This document shows, piece by piece, positions 15,907-23,394 of a stretch of 64,000 nt of DNA. Numbering within the stretch: position 1 is the stretch's first letter; each line of letters opens with the position of its first letter. Source of the DNA: Pseudomonadota bacterium (GTDB taxonomy: Bacteria > Myxococcota_A > UBA796 > SXON01); assembly GCA_030684355.1 (NCBI GenBank), contig JAUXTN010000231.1:30051-94050 (forward strand), in the 5' to 3' direction. The position numbers and the translations under genes were made by a program. The notes under the pieces are model-generated. The model had not been told where the DNA came from and ran no database searches. It worked only from the letters and a program-made list of their open reading frames with translations.

Positions 15907-17355
15907 ATGCCGATCCAGCGCCTGCTCATCGCCAACCGGGGCGAGATCGCGGTCCGCGTGGCCCGCACCGCCCGCGAGATGGGCATCGCCACGGTCGCCG
16001 TGTACTCGGACGCCGACGCCGACGCCCCCCACGTCCGCGCGTGCGACACCGCCGTGCGCATCGGGCCCGCCCCGCCCGCCGAGAGCTACCTCGCGATCGA
16101 CCGCCTGATCGACGCCGCCCGGGCCGCCGGGGCGGACGCCGTGCATCCGGGGTACGGGTTCCTTGCGGAGAACGCCGCGTTCGCGCGGGCCGTGGTCGAC
16201 GCCGGCTTCGTGTGGGTGGGGCCGGCGCCGGAGGTCATCGCCGTCATGGGCGACAAGGTGGGCGCCCGGCTGCGCATGCGCGCCGCGGGCGTTCCCGTGG
16301 TGCCCGGCGTCGAGACGGACGACGCCGCGGACATCGCCGCGCTGGGGTTCCCCGTGCTCGTGAAGGCCGCGGGCGGCGGCGGCGGGAAGGGGATGCGCCG
16401 GGTCGACTCGCTCGACGCGCTCGCCGAGGCCATCGTCGAGGCCCGGTCGGAGGCGGGGACGGCGTTCGGGGACGAGCGGGTGTACGCCGAGAAGCTCGTG
16501 GAGCGGCCCCGGCACGTCGAGGTCCAGGTGCTCGGGGACATCTTCGGCACGATCGCGCACCTCGGCGAGCGGGAGTGCTCGATCCAGCGGCGTCACCAGA
16601 AGCTCGTGGAGGAGGCGCCGTCCCCCGCGCTCGACGCGCCGACCCGCGCCCGGCTCTGCGCCGCCGCGGTCGAGGCCGCGCGCGCGGTGGCCTACACCGG
16701 CGCCGGCACGGTCGAATTCCTCCTGGACTCGGACGGCCGGTTCTACTTCCTCGAGATGAACACGCGCATCCAGGTCGAGCACCCGATCACCGAGCTGGTG
16801 ACGGGCGTGGACCTCGTGCGGGAGCAGCTCCGCATCGCGATGGGCGAGCCGCTCGGGTACACCTCTGTCGAGGCGCGCGGGCACGCGATCGAGTGCCGCA
16901 TCGTCGCGGAGGACCCCGCGCGGGGCTTCCTGCCCTCGCCGGGCCGCATCGCGCGGTGGCGGGCGCCGGTCGGCCCGGGCGTGCGGGTGGACGCCGGCGT
17001 GGAGGAGGGCTCCGAGGTGGGCCTCTACTACGATCCGCTGCTGGCCAAGGTCATCGTGCACGGGCCCGACCGCGCGGCGGCCTCGGCGCGCATGGCACGG
17101 GCGCTGGCGGAGCTCGTGGTGCTCGGCATCGACACCACCGCGGAGCTCTTGCGCGACGTCGTGAGCTCCGAGATGTTCGCCGCCGGCGACACGACGACGG
17201 ACTTCCTCGACCGGTTCGGCTGGGTACCGCCCGACGTGGACGCCGCGGCCTACGCCGCGGCGTGGCAGGCGGCTCCGGTGCCTCCGGTGGCCACGAGCGC
17301 GGGTGGACGCGTCGCGGAGGCCACGCCGTGGGCCACGCTCGGGAGGTGGCGGTGA
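15907..17355 (+). CDS. liuD: Biotin carboxylase chain of methylcrotonyl-CoA carboxylase
   Basis: 482 aa. ATP-grasp biotin carboxylase: N-terminal IQRLLIANRGEIAVRVART, PGYGFLAENAAFA, the glycine loop KAAGGGGGKGMRRV, EVQVLGD, and the catalytic region FLEMNTRIQVEHPITE. It carboxylates biotin using bicarbonate and ATP. Methylcrotonyl-CoA carboxylase alpha chains normally carry this domain and the biotinyl domain on one polypeptide of about 650 aa; here the reading frame ends and the biotinyl part is a separate overlapping gene. The ATG is preceded by a TAGCTT box 6 nt away, without a Shine-Dalgarno. The symbol is assigned from context. Confidence 0.88.
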   Translation: MPIQRLLIANRGEIAVRVARTAREMGIATVAVYSDADADAPHVRACDTAVRIGPAPPAESYLAIDRLIDAARAAGADAVHPGYGFLAENAAFARAVVDAGFVWVGPAPEVIAVMGDKVGARLRMRAAGVPVVPGVETDDAADIAALGFPVLVKAAGGGGGKGMRRVDSLDALAEAIVEARSEAGTAFGDERVYAEKLVERPRHVEVQVLGDIFGTIAHLGERECSIQRRHQKLVEEAPSPALDAPTRARLCAAAVEAARAVAYTGAGTVEFLLDSDGRFYFLEMNTRIQVEHPITELVTGVDLVREQLRIAMGEPLGYTSVEARGHAIECRIVAEDPARGFLPSPGRIARWRAPVGPGVRVDAGVEEGSEVGLYYDPLLAKVIVHGPDRAAASARMARALAELVVLGIDTTAELLRDVVSSEMFAAGDTTTDFLDRFGWVPPDVDAAAYAAAWQAAPVPPVATSAGGRVAEATPWATLGRWR

Positions 17356-17771
17356 GGGTTCAGGTGGGCATCCAGGTGTACGACACGGCGTCCGGGGGGC
17401 CGTCGGTGGCGTCGCGCCGGGCGGACGGGAGCGTGGCCGTGCGCCACGGGGAAACGGTCCGGACCGCGTTCGTAGCGGGGGACCAGGTGTGGATCGACGG
17501 GCGGGTGCGTCGGGTGCGGCCCATCGCGGGCGGCGTGGATCCGGCGGCGCTCCCCACCAAGGTGACACCCCCCATGCCGGCCACGGTGGTGAAGGTGCTT
17601 GTGGGCGTCGGGGAGAGCGTGACCGTGGGCCAGAAGCTGGTCACCGTCGCGGCGATGAAGATGGAGACGGCGCTGCGCTCCCCGCGCGCGGGCGTGGTGA
17701 AAGCGGTCAACGTGGTGCCGGGCCAGCAGGTGCGCCCGGGTGAAGAATTGGTCGTGGTGGAGGCGGCATGA
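17352..17771 (+). CDS. Biotin carboxyl carrier chain (split from the MCC alpha subunit)
   Basis: 139 aa from a GTG overlapping the biotin carboxylase stop (GTGA), with GGGAGG upstream. Residues about 5-60 look like the remnant of the BT/linker domain that contacts the carboxyltransferase in fused alpha chains (TAFVAGDQVWIDGRVRRVRP). The last 75 residues are a biotinyl domain: TPPMPATVVKVLVGVGESV, then the biotinylation site AAMKMETAL and PGQQVRPGEELVVVE. The Lys of AMKM would carry biotin. The hydratase start overlaps its stop by 4 nt. Confidence 0.88.
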   Translation: MRVQVGIQVYDTASGGPSVASRRADGSVAVRHGETVRTAFVAGDQVWIDGRVRRVRPIAGGVDPAALPTKVTPPMPATVVKVLVGVGESVTVGQKLVTVAAMKMETALRSPRAGVVKAVNVVPGQQVRPGEELVVVEAA

Positions 17772-18520
17772 TCCAAGTCGAGGCGGGCCCGGTCACCACC
17801 CTCACGATCGATCGCCCGGCGGTGCGCAACGCCATCGATCTCGCCACGATCGACGCCCTCCATCGCGCGCTCGACGCCGCGGTGGACGCCCGCGTGGTCG
17901 TACTCACCGGCGCCGGCGACCGCGTGTTCTGCGCCGGGGCCGACCTCGCGCAAGTGGCCGGGAACCCCCAGGGGCGGCGGGAGGCCGGGCGGGCCTACGC
18001 GCGGTTGTTGGCACGTCTCTCCAGCTTCGAGCGGCCGGTCATCGCGCGGCTCAACGGCCATTGCATCGCGGGTGGCGTGGGGCTCCTGCTCGCGTGTGAC
18101 CTCGCGGTCATGGTGGACGACGCCACGCTCGCGCTGCCCGAGACCGCCGTGGGGATGTGGCCCGCGATGATCGGGGCCTTCCTCCTCCGCGACCTGCCAC
18201 GCAAACAAGCGATGGAGCTCGCGCTCACCGGGCGGAAGCTGACCGCCGCCGAGGCCGTCGGCCTGGGGCTGGTCAACCGGGCCGTGCCCCGCGCGGAGCT
18301 CGACGCCGCCGTCACGATCTACACCGACGCCATCCTCGCCCGCAGCCCCGCCGCCGCCCGGATTGGCCGCCGCGCGTGGCGGGAAGCCGCCGACCTCCCC
18401 ATCGACGACGCCCTCGCGCTCCTCGCCGAGCGCCTCGGCGATGTCATGGACACCGAAGACGCCACCGAGGGCTTCGTGTCGTTCCTCGAGAAGCGCACAC
18501 CCACCTGGAAGGATCGCTGA
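17768..18520 (+). CDS. liuC: Enoyl-CoA hydratase family, LiuC-like (methylglutaconyl-CoA hydratase)
   Basis: 250 aa crotonase-fold protein overlapping the carrier gene by ATGA. Oxyanion segments are visible: CAGADLAQVAG and ARLNGHCIAGGVGLLLACDL. The first catalytic Glu of classical hydratases is replaced (GGVGLLLACD instead of GGxxE), while the second is kept (LPETAVGMWPAMI). LiuC of Pseudomonas shows the same pattern as I recall it, and the position in a carboxylase cluster fits hydration of 3-methylglutaconyl-CoA. Other CoA-ester roles remain possible. Confidence 0.75.
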   Translation: MIQVEAGPVTTLTIDRPAVRNAIDLATIDALHRALDAAVDARVVVLTGAGDRVFCAGADLAQVAGNPQGRREAGRAYARLLARLSSFERPVIARLNGHCIAGGVGLLLACDLAVMVDDATLALPETAVGMWPAMIGAFLLRDLPRKQAMELALTGRKLTAAEAVGLGLVNRAVPRAELDAAVTIYTDAILARSPAAARIGRRAWREAADLPIDDALALLAERLGDVMDTEDATEGFVSFLEKRTPTWKDR

Positions 18521-19404
18521 TGGACCTCTACGCCCGCCCAAATCAGGACCCCTCCCGCCCGTGCATGGTCACCGCCGCGCTCTCCGGCGTGGTGGCCAAC
18601 CGCGCCCAATGCCCGGCGATCCCGTACACCCCCGAGGAGTACGCCGCCGAGGCAAAACGTGCCTACGAGGCGGGCGCCGCCGCGGTGCACCTCCACGCGC
18701 GCTCCCCCGAAGGGGCGCCGAGCTTCGAGGTGGTCGACTACCAGGCCATCCGCGACGCCATCGTGGCCGAGTGCCCGGTCATCATCAACTTCTCGACCGG
18801 TGCCTTGGACGTGTCGATCGAGAAGCGCCTCGCGTACCTCACCGCGGTGAAGCCGGCGGTGGCGGCCCTGAACATGGGGTCGATGAACTACGCCAAGTAC
18901 AACCAGAAGAAGAAGGGCTTCGTCTTCGACTTCGTGTTCCCGAACCCGTTCTCCGAGATCCGGGCGCTGCTCGAGGGCATGAACGCCGCCGGCATCAAGC
19001 CCGAGTGCGAGTGCTTCGACGCCGGGCACGTCGGGAGCCTGTACCCGCTCATCGACATGGGTCTGTTGGCCCCGCCCTTCCAGGTGTCGCTCATCATGGG
19101 CGTGATCGGGGGCGTGCCGGGCACGGTCTCCCAGCTCATGCGCCAGGTGGAGCTCCTGCCCCCCGACAGCGATTGGGAGGTCATCGCCCTCTCGCTCGAT
19201 CAGTGGCGGTTGCTCGCCGCGGGGGCCGCCATGGGTGGCAACGTGCGCGTCGGGTTGGAAGACAACTTCTACCTCTCGCCGGGGCAGATGGCGTCGTCCA
19301 ACGGGGACCTCGTGGCGAAGGCCGTGCGCATGGTGCGAGACCAGGGGCGGGAAGTGGCGACGGTCGAGCAGTGCCGGGAGCGGCTGGGGTTGGTTCACGC
19401 GTAG
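18520..19404 (+). CDS. BKACE family beta-keto acid cleavage enzyme (DUF849)
   Basis: 294 aa, starting at an ATG that overlaps the hydratase TGA. It has the family's metal-binding HxH in AAAVHLHARSPEG, the N-terminal VTAALSGVVANRAQCPAIPYTPEE, INFSTGALDVSIEKRLAY, ECFDAGHVGSLYPL and LEDNFYLSPGQMASSN. BKACE enzymes are zinc-dependent and condense a beta-keto acid with acetyl-CoA, giving acetoacetate and a shorter acyl-CoA; the founder is 3-keto-5-aminohexanoate cleavage enzyme. Its coupling to the carboxylase and hydratase genes is unusual and suggests a role at the acetoacetate end of the pathway. The substrate is not predictable from sequence. Confidence 0.85.
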   Translation: MDLYARPNQDPSRPCMVTAALSGVVANRAQCPAIPYTPEEYAAEAKRAYEAGAAAVHLHARSPEGAPSFEVVDYQAIRDAIVAECPVIINFSTGALDVSIEKRLAYLTAVKPAVAALNMGSMNYAKYNQKKKGFVFDFVFPNPFSEIRALLEGMNAAGIKPECECFDAGHVGSLYPLIDMGLLAPPFQVSLIMGVIGGVPGTVSQLMRQVELLPPDSDWEVIALSLDQWRLLAAGAAMGGNVRVGLEDNFYLSPGQMASSNGDLVAKAVRMVRDQGREVATVEQCRERLGLVHA

Positions 19405-19422
19405 ACGGGCGGGAGGCGCGTG

Positions 19423-20526
19423 ATGCAATTCGATGTGCTGGTGGTCGGTGGGGGGCTCAACGGGCTCTGCACGGCGTGGTGGCTCCTGCGGCGCGGGGTG
19501 CGGCGTGTCGGGCTCGTGGAGCAATTCGCCCTCGGCCACGACCGGGGCTCGTCGCACGGGGCGTCGCGGATCACGCGGTCGGCCTACGCGGACGCCGTGT
19601 ACGTGCGGCTCATGCAGGTCGCGCACGCGGAGGCGTGGCCCGCGCTCGAAGCGGACGCCGCCGCCCGGCTCATCCATCGTCGGGACGCCTGTCTGTTCGG
19701 GCCGAACGGCGGGCCGTTCCAGGGCTACGTCGACGCGCTCGCGGGCATCGACGTCGACGTGGAGGCCCTCGACCCCGCGGAGGCGCGGCGCCGGTTCCCG
19801 GTGTTCCGGTTCCCGGGGGACCTGGGCGTGCTCCACGATCGCACGGCGGGGATCGTCGCGGCCGCGGACACCCTCGCCGCGTTGACGCGGATCGTCCGGG
19901 CGGGCGCCACCGTGCTCGAGGGCACGTCCGTGCACGCGATCGACCCCGCGGGGCCGACCGTCGAGACCGACCGGGGCACGCTCCGGGCCGAGCGCATCGT
20001 CGTGACCGCCGGCGCGTGGGCCGGGCGCCTCCTGCCGGGCCTGGCGCCCCACCTCACGCCCGTCCGCCAGACGGTCGCGCACCTCGCCATCGACGGCGAC
20101 GCCGCCGCGTTCCCCCTCTGGGCGTGGCGCGGCCTCGGCGACTTCTACTACGGGCTCCCCGCATTCCAACGTCCCGGCATCAAGGCGGCGAAGCACGTGC
20201 TCGACGGCCCCGCGGTGGACCCCGACGCCCCCGCCGACGCTCCCGACGTCCGCCCGGTCGTCGAGTTCCTGAACGAGCACCTCGTGTCCCCGCCGCGCGA
20301 GGTGCTCGCCACGGAGCGGTGCCTCTACACCGTGGCGCCCGACGAGGACTTCGTGCTCGACCACCACCCCGAGAGCCCCGCGGTCACGGTCGGCGCCGGG
20401 TTCTCGGGGCACGGCTTCAAGTTCGGCCCGTTGACCGGGCGGATCCTGGCCGAGCTCGCGCTCGACGGGCGGACGACCGTGGCGCCGTTCGAGGCCAACC
20501 GGGCCCGGTTCCGGTGGGCGCGTTGA
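19423..20526 (+). CDS. Sarcosine-oxidase-like FAD-dependent amine oxidase
   Basis: 367 aa from an ATG at 19423 (GGGAGG upstream; GTG at 19420 is an alternative). The Rossmann motif VVGGGLNGLCTAWWLLRRG is at residue 6. The sequence SSHGASRITRSAYADAVYV matches monomeric sarcosine/N-methylamino-acid oxidases, as does GAGFSGHGFKFGPLTG at the C-terminus. The Cys in ERCLYTVAPDEDFVLD aligns with the Cys that binds FAD covalently in that family. It probably oxidises a secondary amine or N-methyl amino acid to an imine with hydrogen peroxide release. It follows the BKACE gene at 18 nt, so it may be in the same transcript. Confidence 0.85.
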   Translation: MQFDVLVVGGGLNGLCTAWWLLRRGVRRVGLVEQFALGHDRGSSHGASRITRSAYADAVYVRLMQVAHAEAWPALEADAAARLIHRRDACLFGPNGGPFQGYVDALAGIDVDVEALDPAEARRRFPVFRFPGDLGVLHDRTAGIVAAADTLAALTRIVRAGATVLEGTSVHAIDPAGPTVETDRGTLRAERIVVTAGAWAGRLLPGLAPHLTPVRQTVAHLAIDGDAAAFPLWAWRGLGDFYYGLPAFQRPGIKAAKHVLDGPAVDPDAPADAPDVRPVVEFLNEHLVSPPREVLATERCLYTVAPDEDFVLDHHPESPAVTVGAGFSGHGFKFGPLTGRILAELALDGRTTVAPFEANRARFRWAR

Positions 20527-20534
20527 CCTCCGGG

Positions 20535-21113
20535 ATGACCTCCGGCATGACCCCGGGCCTGGCCGCGGCCCTGAACGCGCCGCTCTCGACCGCGCGGCTG
20601 ACGTTGGCGCCGCTCCTGGGCGCGCACGCCGCGGCGCTGTTTCCCATCCTCGCGGACCCGGGCACCCAACGTTGGATCTCCGCACCCAAGGCGAAGAGCG
20701 AGGAGTCGATGCGCCAACGGTGGGCCGGCCTGGAGGGCCGCTGCTCGCCCGATGGGGTTGAGGCGTGGGTCGCGTGGGCGGTCCAGCGCAGGGACGACGG
20801 CGCGTGGCTCGGGAAGATCGACGCCAACGTGGATGGCGCCCTGGTCGTGACCAACCTCGGCTACGTGTTTTCGCCCGCCCATTGGGGGCATGGCTACGCC
20901 ACGGAGGCGGTCGGGGCGGTCGTCGACCACCTGATCCGCGTGGGTGTCACCGAATTGCGGGCGACTGTCACCGTGGGGAACGAGGCCTCGTGCCACGTGT
21001 TGGAGCGGCTCGGGTTCGAGCGGCGAGGCGTGTTGGTCGGGAACGATGTCATCCGGGGCATCCCCCACGACGACCATCTGTACGTGCGCCCGGGACGCCC
21101 CGGGATCGCCTGA
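20535..21113 (+). CDS. GNAT-family N-acetyltransferase (RimJ/RimL type)
   Basis: 192 aa. The N-terminus STARLTLAPLLGAHAAALFP, the central GYVFSPAHWGHGYATEAVGA with the acetyl-CoA-binding loop, and VGNEASCHVLERLGFERRG are typical of RimJ/RimL acetyltransferases, which acetylate protein N-termini or small amines. The start is uncertain: ATG at 20535, ATG at 20547 or a TTG at 20523 overlapping the oxidase stop; a TSGMTSGMT duplication sits here. A strong hairpin begins just before the stop codon, so this is probably the last gene of the unit. The acceptor is unknown. Confidence 0.8.
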   Translation: MTSGMTPGLAAALNAPLSTARLTLAPLLGAHAAALFPILADPGTQRWISAPKAKSEESMRQRWAGLEGRCSPDGVEAWVAWAVQRRDDGAWLGKIDANVDGALVVTNLGYVFSPAHWGHGYATEAVGAVVDHLIRVGVTELRATVTVGNEASCHVLERLGFERRGVLVGNDVIRGIPHDDHLYVRPGRPGIA

Positions 21114-21135
21114 CGACCAGGCGATCCCGGGGGCG
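21096..21135 (+). terminator. Strong hairpin at the end of the liu-like unit
   Basis: A 17-bp near-perfect inverted repeat (CGCCCCGGGATCGCCTG and its complement with one extra G) with a 5-nt loop spans the stop codon of the acetyltransferase gene. It lacks a U run, so it may be an RNA-stabilising or Rho-assisted terminator. Confidence 0.6.
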
Positions 21136-21161
21136 TTGCGGGGGCGGAGCCCCTGCACGAG

Positions 21162-21186
21162 GCCCCGGGCGCAACGCGCCCGGGGC
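21162..21186. repeat. Perfect 11-bp inverted repeat
   Basis: GCCCCGGGCGC and its exact complement are separated by AAC. It lies 27 nt after the preceding hairpin and just before the conserved gene-end remnant that marks the left edge of the accessory region. It probably acts as a second terminator; no U tract follows. Confidence 0.5.
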
Positions 21187-21198
21187 CGCCCGTCCGCG

Positions 21199-21360
21199 CT
21201 AAAGCCCCGACCACTTCCCGATGATCTCTTCCCGCACGTTCGGCGCGTCAAAGCCGGGATCCGCGTAGGTCCTGCTTTTCCAGTGGGCCCGAGTCGGCCG
21301 GAGCGGGCCCGAGATCGCCCGTGTGCACACGCCGTGTGTCCTCGGTGTGTCCCGGTTCAC
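21199..21360 (-). other. Left boundary of accessory region: displaced gene 3' end
   Basis: On the minus strand an open frame without a start reads ... FDAPNVREEIIGKWSGL and stops at 21199. Its last nine residues equal the C-terminus of the intact acyl-CoA dehydrogenase that ends at 35962, and the 14 bases at 21211-21224 are identical to those at 27960 and 35974. Upstream residues (HWKSRTYADPG) do not match that dehydrogenase, so this is either a different gene end or a hybrid. At 21330-21355 lies a GTGTGTCC-type motif that recurs at the other two boundaries. The 343 bases from 21114 to 21456 contain no complete gene. Confidence 0.4.
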
Positions 21361-21456
21361 GGGACGCGGCGGCCGAGGACACCGTGGCCCGGTCGCCCGG
21401 GCGCGGCCCCGTTGCCGACCGGCGCCGTCTAAGTTTCGTCGCCAGGAGGCGGCACC

Positions 21457-23394
21457 TCAACCAGGGGTGGTGCTGGCGCGTGATCTCCGCGCCTGAAACT
21501 CGGGCACAGACGGCATCTGCTCGCGCAAGAACTGCATCATCACCTCGGCGGCCGCGCGCGCCGCGAAAGTGCGGAACCCGTACTGCCGTTCCGGGTCCGC
21601 GTAGTCCATCACGCCTTTCATCACGATCGCGCGGGGCACGTTCTCCAGCGCGGCGACGACACCAATGGCGGACGCCTCCATGTCGAGCCCGCGTATCGTA
21701 CCCTGAACTGTCTCCAGCTCCTCCCAGATGCCGGACTCCGCGACGAGGTCGTCTCCCGTGCCGAGTGGACCGACCCGGACCTGCGGAGTGGGCTCGGCCG
21801 GAAGACCGTCTGGAAATAGGAGATGCAGGCCCTGAGCGCGACGGGCACCTTCTGCGGACAGCTCGAGGGTGTTTTCGACGACCAACTTGCGCCTCCACAG
21901 CTCTCGGAGCACCTCCCGCCAATCGCGGCAACGCTCGTGTCTATCACTCGCCCTGCTAGGATTCCGCCCCGCCCCGAGCTCGAGGAGGACCCAATTCTCC
22001 TGTGTGTCTCGCTCTACCGGCCGGGCCCGAAGCCAATCCGCAGCCTCGGGTCTCAGCTCCTCCGCGGCCTGTTTCCACGTGTGGTGCAGGTTAAACGTGG
22101 TCGTATCCGCGAGGTAGGTCTTGCGGCCGCTCTCCTTGTCTTCGGTTCGTCGCCCAGCGCCGTAGCGGTAGAGACGATCGGCCACGATGACGTCCCCGAG
22201 CGTGGCCCAACCGGGTCGACCGGCACACACGCCGGACATAGCGAGGCAGAGCGGGCGGAGCGCCCCCACGAGCCGTGTCGCGGCGGCAGTGGTCGCCTCA
22301 CTGCGTTGGGATGCCGCCCGCGTGAGCGCGACAGAAAACAGTCCGCCGTCTAAAGCTCGGTAGGTACGACGCCTAATAGGAAGGTCGTACCCCGTGCCCG
22401 ACAAAGGCTCCCAGGCCCCTGCGGCACCTCGATCGACGTTCGCAAAGGGTGTGTCCTCGCCGTCTGCCGCCACCACGATAAGGACGTCCGCCATTGGCGC
22501 CGCGGCCGCGGCCGTACGCGTTCGGATGCCTCGTGCGCGTTTCATGGGGACCTCGGGTTTCACGGCGGAATCACGGACGAAGGCAGAAATGGCCGGGTTC
22601 TGGAACTTGAGGTGCCCGTCGCCTAACGCCAAGAACCCCTGCCAGAACGCCTCACGCATGGGAGCAGGAGCGTCCGCCGGAATTTCCGGGCAGTAATGGT
22701 GTGGCTCACATCGCACCTGGGGCGGGCTGAGACCCGCGAGTTCGACGAGGACGCGCTGCACGGTTCGGTCGAGCCCGGCCCATCGCTCGCGGAGCTGCGC
22801 GAATGCTCCATCCTCCGTGCCCGGGTGGAAAACAGGTTCCGCGATGTTGAACGGCGAATCGTTCGGGGTCGGCATCGCGCAGAGGTCCCACGTCCGTTCG
22901 TGCCCGGCGATCAGGAACCGAAGCTTCTCCCCGGCCGTCCCCTTTACCCGTCGCTGCGGATGGTAGTCGCGAAGCGCCAGTAGCAGGCTCTTCACGGATT
23001 CGCGAGGGACCTGTTCGAGCGGGTGCAGGACGACAACGGTCGCTCGAGCCGGTGAGAGTCGGCCGATTTGCTCGAAGCAGTGGCGGAGGCGCGTGTCTGC
23101 GGAGAAACCTTCGTAGGAGCGGAGCTTGGCCTGGACGGCCCGCTTGATGGCGCCATCCGCGTCGAGAATCTCCGTGGCCGCCACAAGCCTCTCCACGAGC
23201 AGCTCCTTTAGCTCCCTCTCGTGCTTGACTCCGGCGGGAACAAACGCTGGGAGAAAGAGCATCGTCGGAGTCGACGCCGCCATCAGCGCGTTCACGGTCT
23301 TGTCGATGCCGCTGCCATTGGGGCCGACGAGCGCGACATACTCCGTCTCCAAGACACGGCTGACGCGCGCGATAACGTCGAGTGAAGTTGTCAT
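21457..23394 (-). CDS. P-loop/AAA-like protein with C-terminal nucleoside phosphorylase/nucleosidase domain (defence effector candidate)
   Basis: 645 aa. Residues about 1-290 look like an ATPase module with a modified Walker A, GPNGSGIDKT (24-33, two residues longer than GxxxxGKT), and a hydrophobic strand ATVVVLHPLEQ in Walker B position. Residues about 304-625 are a PNP/UDP-phosphorylase (MTA/SAH-nucleosidase-like) domain: DVLIVVAADGEDTPF, SGVCAGRPGWATLGDVIVAD, LDMEASAIGVVAAL with the ribose-binding Glu, and MKGVMDYAD. A helical insert (about 489-540) splits it. Related domains in Detocs and other anti-phage systems are reported to cleave ATP. It overlaps the upstream TIR-STAND gene by ATGA, so the pair is co-translated. 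The function is inferred from architecture. Confidence 0.78.
   Translation of the reverse strand: MTTSLDVIARVSRVLETEYVALVGPNGSGIDKTVNALMAASTPTMLFLPAFVPAGVKHERELKELLVERLVAATEILDADGAIKRAVQAKLRSYEGFSADTRLRHCFEQIGRLSPARATVVVLHPLEQVPRESVKSLLLALRDYHPQRRVKGTAGEKLRFLIAGHERTWDLCAMPTPNDSPFNIAEPVFHPGTEDGAFAQLRERWAGLDRTVQRVLVELAGLSPPQVRCEPHHYCPEIPADAPAPMREAFWQGFLALGDGHLKFQNPAISAFVRDSAVKPEVPMKRARGIRTRTAAAAAPMADVLIVVAADGEDTPFANVDRGAAGAWEPLSGTGYDLPIRRRTYRALDGGLFSVALTRAASQRSEATTAAATRLVGALRPLCLAMSGVCAGRPGWATLGDVIVADRLYRYGAGRRTEDKESGRKTYLADTTTFNLHHTWKQAAEELRPEAADWLRARPVERDTQENWVLLELGAGRNPSRASDRHERCRDWREVLRELWRRKLVVENTLELSAEGARRAQGLHLLFPDGLPAEPTPQVRVGPLGTGDDLVAESGIWEELETVQGTIRGLDMEASAIGVVAALENVPRAIVMKGVMDYADPERQYGFRTFAARAAAEVMMQFLREQMPSVPEFQARRSRASTTPG

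Noticed and set aside
15790..17568. 592-aa minus-strand ORF
   Set aside because: Antisense shadow of the biotin carboxylase gene, Arg/His-rich and without motifs.
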